The notes beneath the pieces were generated by a model. The model saw only the letters and a program-made list of their open reading frames with translations, did not search any database and had not been told where the DNA came from. DNA of 46,690 nt from Ramlibacter sp. (GTDB lineage: Bacteria > Pseudomonadota > Gammaproteobacteria > Burkholderiales > Burkholderiaceae_C), in assembly GCF_028292805.1 (NCBI RefSeq), contig NZ_JAQGLS010000198.1, positions 1 to 46,690 of the forward strand, given 5' to 3'. The position numbers were made by a program, and so were the translations under genes. Numbering within the stretch: position 1 is the first letter of the stretch; every line of letters starts with the position of its first letter. Positions 36,394 through 45,463 of the stretch are shown here, piece after piece.

Positions 36394-38191
36394 GCTGCGC
36401 CCCATATTCCTGCTGGCGATGGGCAAAGCGCTTGTCGCGCTCGTACGGGAAGACGTCGTGCACGTGGCCGGCCTGGATGCGCTCCTTGCGCGCCTGCCAG
36501 AAGGCCGGATCGAGCAGGTCACCGTGGTGCTTCATGAACAGCTGACGCACCGCCGGGTTGCCCAGCAGGAAAGGCTCGAAGCTTTCCGGGAACACGTCCC
36601 TGGGGCCGACCTTGTACCAGACCTCGCCCGACATCTCTTCCTGCTCGTTGCGCGGCTGCGGGATCTTGCGGAAGTTGCAGTCGGTCAGGTACTCGATCTC
36701 GTCGTAGTCGTAGAACACCACCTTGCCGTTGCGGGTGACGCCGAAGTTCTTCCACAGCATGTCGCCCGGGAAGATGTTGGCGGCCACCAGGTCCTTGATG
36801 GCGTTGCCGTACTCCAGCACGGCGTGCTCGACCTGCTCGCGAGCGCCGGCGTCGAAGGCTTCCTGCAGGTAGATGTTCAGCGGGATCATGCGCCGCTCGA
36901 TGTACAGGTGCTTGATCACCACCTCTTCGTGGCCGTCGCCGTCGCGGTCGTCGATCTCCAGCTGGCTGGGGGCGAATTTGCGGATTTCGTCGAGCAGGTC
37001 ATCCTGGAAGCGGTCGCGGGCGAAGGCCACCTCGCTGTACTCCAGCGTGTCCGCCATGCGACCGACACGGTCGTGCTGCTTGACCAACAGGTACTTGCCC
37101 TTGATCTGCTCGCGGCTGGTGTCCTTTTGCGGCGGATAGTGATCCTTGATCAGCTTGAAGACGTAAGGGAATGACGGCAGGTCGAACACCAGCATGACCA
37201 TGCCCTTGATGCCGGGCGCGCTGCGGAACTTGTCGCTGGAGTGCTTCAGGTGGTGGAGAAAGTCGCGGTAGAACAGCGTCTTGCCCTGCTTGGCCAGACC
37301 GAGCGCGTTGTAGATCTCGGCCCGCGGCTTGCGCGGCATCAGCGAGCGCAGGAACTGCACGAAGGCCGACGGGATCTCCATGTCCACCATGAAGTAGGCG
37401 CGGGCGAACGAGAACAGCATCTGCATCTCGTCTTCCCCGAACAGGCAGGCGTCGATGACCAGCTTGCCCTCGTTGTCGTGCAGGACCGGCAGCGCGAACG
37501 GCAGCTCGCTGAAGCCGTTGATGATCTTGCCCACGACGTAGGCGCCCTTGTTGCGGTAGAACAGCGACGACAGCACCTGGATCTGAAAGTTGGCGCGCAG
37601 CTTGACCTGGTTCAGCCGGCTGCCGATCGCCTCCAGCACCAGCTGCGTGTCGCGCTCCAGGTCGTCGAACGGCAGCTCCAGCCGGAAGTTGTGGAGCATG
37701 CGCTCGATGGTCTCGCGCAGCGTCTCGCGCGTGGGGTAGTAGGCACTGTAGGTCGGCGTGGCGGCCGGCTCGTCGTTCTCGATGTACTCGGTGCTGACCG
37801 CCGGCCGCACGAAGATGAAGTCGTTGTGGAAGTAGGTGCGGTGCAGGATTTTGGTGGTCACCGAGTTGAAGAAGGTCTCGGCCAGCTCCGGCTGGTGGTG
37901 GTCGATCAGCAGGCCGATGTAGTGCAGCTTGACCTGGTGCCACACCTGCATGGTCTGCTCGCCCGCCCTGAACTCGGTATCCAGCCGCAGCACCGCCTCC
38001 TTGACGCGCAGGTCGTAGAACTCGATGCGCTCGCGCTGGGCCCGCTGCTGACCGTGCCAGTCGGCGGCCTCGAAGCGCTGCTTGGCGCGCGCCGACTCGC
38101 TGCGGAACAGCCGGTAGTGCCGGTCGAAGCCGTCGAGCATCGCAGCGGCAATGTCGTAGGCGAGCGGCGAGTCCAGGCGCTGGGGGAACAC
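36386..38191 (-). CDS. aceK: Isocitrate dehydrogenase kinase/phosphatase
   Basis: The 601-aa bifunctional enzyme controls flux between the TCA cycle and the glyoxylate bypass by phosphorylating isocitrate dehydrogenase. Family blocks in order: N-terminal regulatory region ([32 protein letters not shown]), [13 protein letters not shown], the ATP-site segment [24 protein letters not shown] with its Lys, then [16 protein letters not shown], the catalytic [14 protein letters not shown] and [10 protein letters not shown], and NCFRKIP-like tail. The start is GTG 38191. The neighbours are carbonic anhydrase upstream and an unknown membrane protein downstream, in a leucine/acyl-CoA catabolic run that yields acetyl-CoA, fitting its role. 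Confidence 0.95.
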   Translation of the reverse strand: MFPQRLDSPLAYDIAAAMLDGFDRHYRLFRSESARAKQRFEAADWHGQQRAQRERIEFYDLRVKEAVLRLDTEFRAGEQTMQVWHQVKLHYIGLLIDHHQPELAETFFNSVTTKILHRTYFHNDFIFVRPAVSTEYIENDEPAATPTYSAYYPTRETLRETIERMLHNFRLELPFDDLERDTQLVLEAIGSRLNQVKLRANFQIQVLSSLFYRNKGAYVVGKIINGFSELPFALPVLHDNEGKLVIDACLFGEDEMQMLFSFARAYFMVDMEIPSAFVQFLRSLMPRKPRAEIYNALGLAKQGKTLFYRDFLHHLKHSSDKFRSAPGIKGMVMLVFDLPSFPYVFKLIKDHYPPQKDTSREQIKGKYLLVKQHDRVGRMADTLEYSEVAFARDRFQDDLLDEIRKFAPSQLEIDDRDGDGHEEVVIKHLYIERRMIPLNIYLQEAFDAGAREQVEHAVLEYGNAIKDLVAANIFPGDMLWKNFGVTRNGKVVFYDYDEIEYLTDCNFRKIPQPRNEQEEMSGEVWYKVGPRDVFPESFEPFLLGNPAVRQLFMKHHGDLLDPAFWQARKERIQAGHVHDVFPYERDKRFAHRQQEYGAQHA

Positions 38192-38203
38192 GAGCCAGCC
38201 GGT

Positions 38204-38857
38204 CTAGGAGTGCTTGGCCACCACCGCTGCGATGGCGGCCCGGTACTTGGATTCGATCGTCTCGGTGGTGGAAACCGACATGCCCAGGTCTTGCAGCAAG
38301 CCGTCGTTGACGCCGAAGGCCCAGCCGTGGATGGTGACGTTCTGCTGCTGCGCCCAGGCGTCGACCATCACCGTGCTGACGCAGACGTTGACCACCTGCT
38401 CGATGACGTTCAGGTCGACCAGCGCGTCGCCGCGCTTTTCCGGAGCCATGTTGTCCAGCAGTCCGCGATGCCGGTCGCGCACGTCCTGGATGTGGCGGAT
38501 CCAGTTGTCTGCCAGGCCGATGCGGGTGCCGTGCAGCGCCGCCATCACGCCGCCGCAGCCGTAGTGGCCGACCACCATGATGTGCTCCACCTTCAGCATC
38601 TCCACCGCGAACTGGATCGCGGAGAGCGCGTTGAGGTCGGAATGCACCACCACGTTGGCGACGTTGCGATGGACGAACACCTCGCCCGGCTCCAGCCCGG
38701 TGATCTGGTTGGCGGGCACGCGGCTGTCGGAGCAGCCGATCCACATGAAGCGCGGCTTTTGCTGCTTGGTCAGCGCGGTGAAGAAACCCGGGCGGGTACG
38801 TTCCATCTCCGCGGCCCAGGCGCGGTTGTGGGTAAAGAGGTCCTGAATGAATACCAT
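38204..38857 (-). CDS. can: Beta-class carbonic anhydrase
   Basis: The 217-aa zinc enzyme interconverts CO2 and bicarbonate. Zinc ligands are Cys in WIGCSDSRVPAN and His/Cys in VGHYGCGGVMAA; Asp-Arg of CSDSR forms the catalytic dyad. GEVFVHRNVANVV and AIQFAVEMLKVEHIMV are typical. Between isovaleryl-CoA dehydrogenase and aceK it could supply bicarbonate for biotin carboxylation such as methylcrotonyl-CoA carboxylase, an inference since no such carboxylase lies in this window. Gaps to both neighbours are 12 bases. Confidence 0.93.
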   Translation of the reverse strand: MVFIQDLFTHNRAWAAEMERTRPGFFTALTKQQKPRFMWIGCSDSRVPANQITGLEPGEVFVHRNVANVVVHSDLNALSAIQFAVEMLKVEHIMVVGHYGCGGVMAALHGTRIGLADNWIRHIQDVRDRHRGLLDNMAPEKRGDALVDLNVIEQVVNVCVSTVMVDAWAQQQNVTIHGWAFGVNDGLLQDLGMSVSTTETIESKYRAAIAAVVAKHS

Positions 38858-38869
38858 GATGCGGTGAGC

Positions 38870-40048
38870 CTACATCGTCTCGGCGAACAGCTCGCGGCCG
38901 ATCAGCATGCGGCGGATCTCGGAGGTGCCGGCCCCGATCTCGTACAGCTTGGCGTCGCGCCACAGGCGGCCCAGCGGGTACCCGTTGATGTAGCCGTTGC
39001 CCCCGAACACCTGGATGCCCTCACCCGCCATCCAGGTGGCCTTTTCGGCGCAGTACAGGATCAGGGAGGCGCAGTCCTTGCGCACCTGGCGCACGTGTTC
39101 GGTGCCCAGCATGTCGAGGTTTTTGCCCACCGTGTAGCAGTAGGCGCGCGAGGCCTGCAGGATGGTGTACATGTCGGCCACCTTGCCCTGGATCAGCTGG
39201 AACTCGCCGATGCTCTGGCCGAACTGCTTGCGGTCGTGAATGTAGGGAATGACGTTGTCCAGCACCGACTGCATGATCCCGATCGGCCCGCCGGACAGCA
39301 CCGCGCGCTCGTAGTCGAGCCCGCTCATGAGGACCTTGGCGCCGCTGTTCAGTCCCCCCAGCACGTTCTCGGCCGGCACCTCGACGTTCTGGAACACCAG
39401 CTCGCCGGTGCTGCTGCCGCGCATGCCCAGCTTGTCGAGCTTTTGCGCGATGGAAAAGCCCTTCATGGTCTTCTCGATCAGGAAAGCAGTGACGCCGCGC
39501 GCGCCCAGTTCCGGCTCGGTCTTGGCGTAGACCACCAGCGTGTCGGCGTCGGGTCCGTTGGTGATCCACATCTTGTTGCCGTTCAGGACGTAGTAGCCGC
39601 CCTTGTCCTCGGCCTTGAGCTTCATCGAGATCACGTCGCTGCCGGCGCCCGGCTCGCTCATGGCGAGCGCGCCGACGTGTTCTCCCGAAATCAGCTTGGG
39701 CAGGTACTTGCGCTTTTGCGCTTCGCTGCCGTTGCGGTTGATCTGGTTGACGCACAGGTTGCTGTGCGCGCCGTACGACAAGCCCACCGAAGCGGACGCG
39801 CGCGAGATCTCCTCCATCGCCAGCATGTGGGCCAGGTAACCCAGTCCGGCGCCGCCGTACTCGTCGGAGACGGTCACCCCGAGCACGCCCAGGTCGCCCA
39901 TCTTGCGCCACAGGTCCATCGGAAACTGGTCGCTGCGGTCGATCTCGGAGGCGCGCGGGGCGATCTCGGCCTGCGCGAAGTCGTGCACCGCGTCGCGCAG
40001 TGCCTCCAGGTCTTCGCCCAGCTGGAAGTTCAGGCCAGGTAGTTGCAT
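38870..40048 (-). CDS. liuA: Isovaleryl-CoA dehydrogenase
   Basis: The 392-aa FAD enzyme converts isovaleryl-CoA to 3-methylcrotonyl-CoA in leucine degradation. It begins [18 protein letters not shown] and contains [44 protein letters not shown] and [10 protein letters not shown]. The catalytic Glu is in [14 protein letters not shown], as in isovaleryl-CoA dehydrogenases, while the C-terminal position where other acyl-CoA dehydrogenases have YEGT holds [12 protein letters not shown]. That pairing is diagnostic. It is 19 bases downstream of the PaaI gene and probably in the LiuR regulon. Confidence 0.93.
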   Translation of the reverse strand: MQLPGLNFQLGEDLEALRDAVHDFAQAEIAPRASEIDRSDQFPMDLWRKMGDLGVLGVTVSDEYGGAGLGYLAHMLAMEEISRASASVGLSYGAHSNLCVNQINRNGSEAQKRKYLPKLISGEHVGALAMSEPGAGSDVISMKLKAEDKGGYYVLNGNKMWITNGPDADTLVVYAKTEPELGARGVTAFLIEKTMKGFSIAQKLDKLGMRGSSTGELVFQNVEVPAENVLGGLNSGAKVLMSGLDYERAVLSGGPIGIMQSVLDNVIPYIHDRKQFGQSIGEFQLIQGKVADMYTILQASRAYCYTVGKNLDMLGTEHVRQVRKDCASLILYCAEKATWMAGEGIQVFGGNGYINGYPLGRLWRDAKLYEIGAGTSEIRRMLIGRELFAETM

Positions 40049-40067
40049 GGTGTTCCTTGTCTCGTGG

Positions 40068-40529
40068 TCAGTGCTGGATGCAGTCGGGCCCGGGCACCGC
40101 CATCAAGGTGGCGCCCATGGTGGCGATGAGTTTCTCGCGGCCGTCGTGGATCGCATACGCCCGGCCCTCGGTGACGGTCACGGTGCGGCCCGGCTTGATG
40201 ACCAGGCCTTCCATGCGGAAGCGCTCGCCCCTGGCGGGCGCCAGCAGGTTGATCTTGAATTCGATGGTGAGCACGGCGACGTCAGCCGGCATCAGGGTGA
40301 AGCCGGCATAGCCGCAGGCCGAGTCCAGCGCCGTGGCCACCATGCCGGCGTGCAGGAAGCCGTGCTGCTGGGTCAACGCCTGCTGCCAGAGCAACTCGAT
40401 CACCACACGGCCCGGCGCAACCTCCCCCAGTAAAGCGCCGATCGTCGCCATGGCGCCCTGGCGGGCGAAGCTGGCCCGCACGCGGTCGGCGAAGTCCGGG
40501 TCGGGCGGGGTGAAGCGCGCTGCGTCCAT
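40068..40529 (-). CDS. PaaI family hotdog thioesterase
   Basis: The 153-aa hotdog-fold protein has the active-site region [22 protein letters not shown] (HG-F-H-A-G-M followed by Asp), then [16 protein letters not shown] and [13 protein letters not shown]. It likely hydrolyses acyl-CoA intermediates. It is the first gene after a LiuR-like operator (40554-40570) and is followed by liuA, suggesting release of CoA from trapped branched-chain acyl-CoAs. Confidence 0.85.
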   Translation of the reverse strand: MDAARFTPPDPDFADRVRASFARQGAMATIGALLGEVAPGRVVIELLWQQALTQQHGFLHAGMVATALDSACGYAGFTLMPADVAVLTIEFKINLLAPARGERFRMEGLVIKPGRTVTVTEGRAYAIHDGREKLIATMGATLMAVPGPDCIQH

Positions 40530-40553
40530 GGCGATGGGTGGGGCTGAAGATGG

Positions 40554-40570
40554 TTGACGTTGACGTCAAC
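40554..40570. promoter_or_regulatory. LiuR-like operator before PaaI-liuA genes
   Basis: The sequence TTGACGTTGACGTCAAC lies 25-41 bases upstream of the thioesterase ATG. It contains the perfect 12-bp palindrome gttgacgtcaac (40559-40570). The form TTGACGTnnACGTCAA matches the published LiuR recognition pattern of proteobacterial leucine-degradation operons, as far as I recall it. It overlaps the 3' end of liuR by one base. Confidence 0.6.
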
Positions 40571-40992
40571 TATGACTTGGCGGTCTTGTCCATGCGCGCC
40601 AGCAAGGCCCGCGCTTCCTTTTCGTGGCTGCGCACCTCGTCCAGGTTGGCCTGCATTTCGGCCATCTGTTCCTCCAGCTGCCCCCGGTGCTCGGCCAGGA
40701 TGGCCAGGAACTTGCGCAGCTGCGGCCCGGTGTCGCGTGGGCTGTCGTACATGTCGATCAGCTCGCGCGCCTCGGTCAGCGACAGCCCCAGGCGCTTGGC
40801 CCGCAGCGTGAGCCTGAGCCGGGTGCGGTCGCGCGTGGTGTAGATGCGGTTGCGCCCGCCGGGGCCGGAGCGCTCCGGCTGCAACAGCCCCATGTCTTCG
40901 TAGAAGCGGATCGCGCGCGTGGTCAGCTCGAACTCGCGCGCCAGGTCGCTGATGGTGTAGGTAGAAACGCTGGACGAGGCCATCCGGTCCAT
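40570..40992 (-). CDS. liuR: MerR family regulator, LiuR-like
   Basis: The 140-aa protein has an N-terminal winged helix-turn-helix (YTISDLAREFELTTRAIRFYEDMGLL), the MerR wing (NRIYTTRDRTRLRLTLRAKRLG) and a C-terminal dimerisation coiled-coil (LRKFLAILAEHRGQLEEQMAEMQANLDEV). No metal-binding Cys are present, as expected for LiuR, which senses branched-chain CoA metabolites (family knowledge). Start ATG 40992; MASSSV at 40983 is an alternative. Its own upstream region holds a 20-bp palindrome, consistent with autoregulation. Confidence 0.87.
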   Translation of the reverse strand: MDRMASSSVSTYTISDLAREFELTTRAIRFYEDMGLLQPERSGPGGRNRIYTTRDRTRLRLTLRAKRLGLSLTEARELIDMYDSPRDTGPQLRKFLAILAEHRGQLEEQMAEMQANLDEVRSHEKEARALLARMDKTAKS

Positions 40993-40998
40993 TACATC

Positions 40999-41018
40999 TG
41001 ACGTTGACGTCAACGTCA
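40999..41018. promoter_or_regulatory. 20-bp palindrome before liuR (LiuR-like operator)
   Basis: TGACGTTGACGTCAACGTCA is a perfect 20-bp palindrome that begins 7 bases before the liuR start. It contains the 12-bp core found at 40559-40570 and can be read as two overlapping LiuR motifs in opposite orientation. Autorepression of liuR is the simplest interpretation. Confidence 0.62.
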
Positions 41019-41032
41019 ACACCCGCCTGCGG

Positions 41033-41944
41033 TCACCAGGCCGGCGCCGTTTCGTCCTTGAGCTGGGCTCTCAGTTCCGTGTAGTTCGGCACGACGGTCT
41101 TGACCGTCTCCCAGAAGCGCGGACTGTGGTCCATCACGCGCAGGTGGCTCAGCTCGTGGGCCACCACGTAGTCGATCACCGGCATGCGAAAGTGCACCAG
41201 CCGCCAGTTCAGGCGGATCGAGCCGTCGGTCTTGGCCGTGCCCCACAGCGTGCTGGCGCTGCTCAGGGTGAGCTTGCGCCACTGCACGCCCAGTCTGGGC
41301 GCATAAAGCTCCAGCCGTTCTGTGAAGATCCGCTTGGCCTGGCGCATCAGCCAGGCCTGCACCGCGTCGCGGATCTGCGAGGGCTGCGCGTTCTGCGCCA
41401 GCCCGATGTGCAGCGTCATGCGTGCCATGCCCGGCAGTGTCTCGGTGTCGGTGTGCAGCATGCCTCCGGTTTCGCGGAAGTCGTGGCGCGGGTCCAGCAC
41501 CAGGATCACCTGCTCGCCCAGGAAGGGAAAGGTGGCGCCGTCCTGCCATTCGATGCGCGCCGCCTCCAGCCGCTCGCGGCGCTCGCGCGACTGCTCCAGT
41601 TTGTTGACGATCCAGCGCGACTTGCCGCGCACGGCCGCCTCGACCTCGCCGATGCCGACCCAGCGCGGCGCGCTGACCACCAGGCCCTCGGGGCCGACGG
41701 AAAAGCCGATGTTCTTGCGCTTGCCGCGCCGGAACTCGTAGCCCACCAGCACCTCGCCCAGCAGGATCTCGCGGTTCGCGTCCGGGTGGCGGAAGGCGTG
41801 CGGCGCCAGCACCTGCTCCAGGCTTTCGGCCGGCGGCGCGGCCGGCTCTACCGCAGGTGCGGCGACCAGGGGGACGGGCGTGGGAGGACGGGTGAGTTTC
41901 GGCTCGTCGAACAGGTCGAGGAGGAGCTGAAACGGAGACTGCAT
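41033..41944 (-). CDS. YgjP-type zinc metallopeptidase (M48/DUF45)
   Basis: The 303-aa protein has a Pro/Ala-rich N-terminal 40 residues, then the YgjP core: GYEFRRGKRKNIGFSVGP, VSAPRWVGIGEVEAAV and KSRWIVNKL. The zinc site is VVAHELSHLRVMDHSPRFW (HExxH-type HELSH plus distal His). WRKLTLSSASTLWGTAKTDG and RLNWRLVHFRMPVIDYV are diagnostic. It is a cytosolic protease-like protein of uncertain substrate. It follows plsC on the same strand. Confidence 0.88.
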   Translation of the reverse strand: MQSPFQLLLDLFDEPKLTRPPTPVPLVAAPAVEPAAPPAESLEQVLAPHAFRHPDANREILLGEVLVGYEFRRGKRKNIGFSVGPEGLVVSAPRWVGIGEVEAAVRGKSRWIVNKLEQSRERRERLEAARIEWQDGATFPFLGEQVILVLDPRHDFRETGGMLHTDTETLPGMARMTLHIGLAQNAQPSQIRDAVQAWLMRQAKRIFTERLELYAPRLGVQWRKLTLSSASTLWGTAKTDGSIRLNWRLVHFRMPVIDYVVAHELSHLRVMDHSPRFWETVKTVVPNYTELRAQLKDETAPAW

Positions 41945-41985
41945 GGGCCGCGATTTTAAGGGCGGGCTGGCGTCGCGTGCTGGAG

Positions 41986-42750
41986 TTACACCTGCGGCGG
42001 GTGTTCGCCTGGGGTCTTTGGATAGGCGTCGGGATCGAGCCGGCGCATCTCCAGCTCGATCCAGGCCTCGACCTCGCGCATCATTTCATCCGGGCTGCGA
42101 CCCTCGCTCGGGATCGGCTTGCCGATCGAGACGTCGACGATGCCGGGGCGCTTGAGGAAGGCCTTGCGCGGCCAGACCTTGGCGGAGGTGACGGCGATCG
42201 GGATCACCGGCGCGCCGGTGGCGATCGCCAGCCGGGTGCCGCCGGACTTGTAGACGCCCTGCTGGCCGCGCGGGATGCGCGTGCCCTCGGGGAACATGAT
42301 CACCCAGATGCCTTGCGCCAGCAGCCGCTTGCCTTGCTGCACCACCTTGTTGAAGGCCTGGGTGCGCTGGCGGCGGTCGATGTGGATCATGTCCATGCGG
42401 CCCATCGCCCAGCCGAAGAACGGGATGTAGATCAGTTCCCGCTTGAACACGTAGGCCAGCGGGTGCGGCATCAGCGTGGGCATCAGGAAGGTCTCGAAGG
42501 TGGACTGGTGCTTGACCAGCAGGATGCCGGGGCTGGTCTTGCCTTGCGGCAGGTTCTCCATGCCGGTCACGCGCACCTCGATGCCGCACAGGATGCGGGC
42601 CGCATCGATCTGCCAGCCGAGCCAGCGCGCAGCCTTCCAGTACATCTGCTCGCCGGAGGACCAGAGCGACGACGCCACCATCCAGATGCCCCAGGGCACG
42701 ACGGTGAGCAGCATGACCAGCGCATGCAGGAGGGAACGAATCAATGCCAT
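41986..42750 (-). CDS. plsC: 1-acyl-sn-glycerol-3-phosphate acyltransferase
   Basis: The 254-aa membrane-associated enzyme makes phosphatidate from lysophosphatidate. After an N-terminal hydrophobic helix (residues 3-28) come LVKHQSTFETF (catalytic His; H-x4-E instead of H-x4-D, common in betaproteobacterial members), KRELIYIPFFGWAM, MFPEGTRIPRG (substrate binding) and GAPVIPIAVTSA. Length is normal. It lies 20 bases downstream of gmhB. Confidence 0.9.
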   Translation of the reverse strand: MALIRSLLHALVMLLTVVPWGIWMVASSLWSSGEQMYWKAARWLGWQIDAARILCGIEVRVTGMENLPQGKTSPGILLVKHQSTFETFLMPTLMPHPLAYVFKRELIYIPFFGWAMGRMDMIHIDRRQRTQAFNKVVQQGKRLLAQGIWVIMFPEGTRIPRGQQGVYKSGGTRLAIATGAPVIPIAVTSAKVWPRKAFLKRPGIVDVSIGKPIPSEGRSPDEMMREVEAWIELEMRRLDPDAYPKTPGEHPPQV

Positions 42751-42770
42751 GGGCGCGGAGTATCGCAGGC

Positions 42771-43346
42771 TCAAGGCGCCGGGCGCGGCGCCACCGCTGC
42801 GGCACGCGTGATCAGCCAGTCGGCGAAGGCCGCCAGGTCGTCGTGCACCACGGTCCCGGGCGGGAAGGTGGTGGGCAGGGATTGGCCGCGCAAGGCCTCG
42901 GCCTTGCCGGTGAGCACCAGGTGCGGCTTGCAGCCGACGGCCGTGCCGGCCTGCAGGTCGCGCACCGTGTCGCCGACGACGTGGGTGCTTTTCAGGTCGA
43001 CGCCGAAGCGCTCGCCGATCTGCTCGAACAGGCCCGGCAGCGGCTTGCGGCACTGGCAGCCTTCGTCCGGGCTGTGCGGGCAGTAGAAGACGGCGTCGAT
43101 GCGCCCGCCCAATGCGGCCGCCGCCTTGTGCATCTTGGCATGGATGGCGTTGAGCGACACCACGTCGAACAGTCCGCGGCCAAGGCCCGACTGGTTGGAG
43201 GCCACGGCCACGTGCCAGCCCGCGTGGTTCAGGCGCGCGATGGCCTCCAGGGCGCCGGGCAGCGGCTGCCACTCCTCGGGCGTCTTGATGAACTCGTCGC
43301 TGTCGACGTTGATCGTGCCGTCGCGATCGAGGATGACGAGCTTCAT
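42771..43346 (-). CDS. gmhB: D-glycero-beta-D-manno-heptose 1,7-bisphosphate 7-phosphatase
   Basis: The 191-aa HAD enzyme dephosphorylates heptose 1,7-bisphosphate in the LPS core pathway. Motif I is ILDRDGTIN, followed by ASNQSGLGRG, the zinc-binding loop CPHSPDEGCQCRKPLPG (three Cys and one His), and VGDTVRDLQAG (motif IV). The sequence and zinc loop distinguish it from histidinol phosphatases. It is 11 bases downstream of glyS. Confidence 0.92.
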   Translation of the reverse strand: MKLVILDRDGTINVDSDEFIKTPEEWQPLPGALEAIARLNHAGWHVAVASNQSGLGRGLFDVVSLNAIHAKMHKAAAALGGRIDAVFYCPHSPDEGCQCRKPLPGLFEQIGERFGVDLKSTHVVGDTVRDLQAGTAVGCKPHLVLTGKAEALRGQSLPTTFPPGTVVHDDLAAFADWLITRAAAVAPRPAP

Positions 43347-43357
43347 TCGTGGCCCTT

Positions 43358-45463
43358 TTACGTTGCCAGCCGGGACAGGTCGGCCACCCGGTTCATCGCC
43401 TGGTGCAGCGTGGCCAGCAGCCCCAGCCGGTTCAGGCGCAGGTCGACCTGTTCGGCGTTCACCATCACGCCGTCGAAAAACGCATCGACCGGTGCCCGCA
43501 GCGCGGCCAGCGTCTGCAGCGAACCGGTGTAGTCGCCCGCTTCGAACTGCGCACCGGCTTGCGACGCGATCTGCCGGGTGGCGGCATACAGCGCTTTTTC
43601 GGCGTCTTCCTGCAGCAGGGTCTCGCTGACGTGGGCGTCGGCGCGCTCGGCCTTCTTGAGGATGTTGCCGATACGCTTGTTGGCTGCGGCCAGCGCCGGC
43701 GCCTCCGGCAACGCCGCGAAGGCCCGCACCGCCGCCAGCCGCTTGGCGACGTCGCCCAGCCGTTGCGGGCGCAGCGCCAGCACGGCGTCGACTTCCTGGG
43801 CGCTGTAGCCCTGCTCGCGCAGCGAGCCGGCCAGTCGCTCGTAGATGAAGTCCGTCAGCTGCTCGGTCGTGACCGGTTGCGCCTGCGGGAACAGCGCGAG
43901 CGCCGCGGCGACCAGCTCGCCCAGGGCCAGCGGCAGGTCCTGCTCCATCAACATGCGCACGACGCCCAGGGCATGGCGGCGCAGCGCGAACGGGTCCTTG
44001 TCGCCGGTCGGCAACTGGCCGATGGCGAACAGGCCCGCCAGCGTCTCCAGCTTGTCGGCCAGCGCCACCACCAGGCCGACCTGGTTGCGCGGCAGTGCGT
44101 CACCGGCAAAGCGGGGCCGGTAGTGGTCTTCGATGGCGAAGGCGACGTCCTCGCCCAGGCCGTCATGGCGCGCGTAGTAGCCGCCCATGATGCCCTGCAG
44201 CTCGGGAAATTCGCCGACCATGTCGGTCAGCAGGTCGGCCTTGGCCAGGCGGGCGGCGAGGTCGGCATCCCGCGCCAGCTGGTCGCCGCCGATCTTGGAA
44301 CCGACCAGCTGCGCGATCGCGCGAACGCGTTCGATGCGCTCGCCTTGCGTGCCCAGCTTGTTGTGATAGACCACGCGGCCCAGGCCGGCCACGCGCGACT
44401 CCAGCGTCTTCTTGCGGTCCTGGTCGAAGAAGAACTTGGCGTCGGCCAGGCGCGGGCGCACCACGCGCTCGTTGCCGCCGATCACCGCGCTGGCGTCCTC
44501 CGGCCGGATGTTGCTGACCACCAGGAACCGGTGCGTCAGCTTGCCGTCGGCGGCCAGCAGCGGGAAATACTTCTGGTTGGCCTTCATCGTGAGGATCAGG
44601 CACTCCTGCGGCACCTCCAGGAATTCGGTCTCGAATTCGCAAGTCAGCACGTTGGGCCGCTCCACCAGGGCGGTGACTTCGTCCAGCAGTGCGTCGTCGT
44701 CGATCGGCCGCGCGCCGCCACCCACGCGCTGCGCGGCTTGCTGCAACTGGCGCACGATCTCGGCGCGGCGGTCGTCGAAGCCGGCGATGACGGCGCCGTC
44801 GCGCGCCAGCGTGGCGGCGTAGCTGTCCGCACAGTCGAAGCTCACGGTGGCAAGCGCCGCTTCGAAGCGGTGGCCCTGGGTGGTGCGACCCGATTGCAGG
44901 CCCAGCGCCTGGATTGGAATTACGTCGCTGCCGTGCAAGGCGACGAGGCCGTGCGCCGGGCGCACGAACTTGACATCGGTCCAGCCGTCGGCGAGCTGGT
45001 AAGTCATGACCTTGGGGATCGGCAGGCGGGCCAGGCTCTCCAGCAGTGCCTTTTGCAAGCCTTCAGCCAGGGACGCGCCCTTGACCTGGCTGTCGTGGAA
45101 CAGCGCTTCGGCCTTGCCGTCCATGGCCCGCTTCAGGCCCCCCACCGCGGAGGCGTCGGCGCCCAGCGCCTGCAGTTTCTTCAACAGCGCCGGCGTCGCG
45201 TTGCCCGCTGCATCCAGGCCGACACTGACCGGCATCAGCTTTTGCGACACCGCCTTGTCGGCCGCCGACGAAGCGACGGCCGTGACGTGCGCGGCCAGCC
45301 GGCGCGGCGAGGCGAAGGGCGTGACGGCGGACTCGGCCGACGCCAGGCCTTGCGCGCGCAGCTGCTCGAGCAGCACATTGGCGAACGCCTCGCCCAGCTT
45401 CTTGAGCGCCTTGGGTGGCAGTTCCTCGACGAACAGTTCCAGCAACAGGTTCTTCATGGACAT
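43358..45463 (-). CDS. glyS: Glycine-tRNA ligase, beta subunit
   Basis: The 701-aa beta subunit carries the tRNA-binding part of the heterotetrameric enzyme. Typical blocks are LLLELFVEELPPKAL, FASPRRLAAHV, LPIPKVMTYQ, VRPAHGLVALHG, LTCEFETEFLEVPQECLILTM split across the catalytic-like region, KYFPLLAADGKL, an HD-like segment and the C-terminal FFDGVMVNAEQVDLRLNRL. The start ATG 45463 overlaps the stop of glyQ by one base (ATG at 45457 is alternative), giving coupled translation. Confidence 0.95.
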   Translation of the reverse strand: MSMKNLLLELFVEELPPKALKKLGEAFANVLLEQLRAQGLASAESAVTPFASPRRLAAHVTAVASSAADKAVSQKLMPVSVGLDAAGNATPALLKKLQALGADASAVGGLKRAMDGKAEALFHDSQVKGASLAEGLQKALLESLARLPIPKVMTYQLADGWTDVKFVRPAHGLVALHGSDVIPIQALGLQSGRTTQGHRFEAALATVSFDCADSYAATLARDGAVIAGFDDRRAEIVRQLQQAAQRVGGGARPIDDDALLDEVTALVERPNVLTCEFETEFLEVPQECLILTMKANQKYFPLLAADGKLTHRFLVVSNIRPEDASAVIGGNERVVRPRLADAKFFFDQDRKKTLESRVAGLGRVVYHNKLGTQGERIERVRAIAQLVGSKIGGDQLARDADLAARLAKADLLTDMVGEFPELQGIMGGYYARHDGLGEDVAFAIEDHYRPRFAGDALPRNQVGLVVALADKLETLAGLFAIGQLPTGDKDPFALRRHALGVVRMLMEQDLPLALGELVAAALALFPQAQPVTTEQLTDFIYERLAGSLREQGYSAQEVDAVLALRPQRLGDVAKRLAAVRAFAALPEAPALAAANKRIGNILKKAERADAHVSETLLQEDAEKALYAATRQIASQAGAQFEAGDYTGSLQTLAALRAPVDAFFDGVMVNAEQVDLRLNRLGLLATLHQAMNRVADLSRLAT

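Noticed and set aside
38870-40048. Missing YEGT catalytic Glu in the dehydrogenase at this position
   Set aside because: Isovaleryl-CoA dehydrogenases use a Glu in a different helix (here in DYERAVL), so the enzyme is normal.
42530-42560. PlsC active-site motif H-x4-E instead of H-x4-D as a possible inactivating change
   Set aside because: Glu at this place is common in betaproteobacterial PlsC proteins and the FPEGTR motif is intact.
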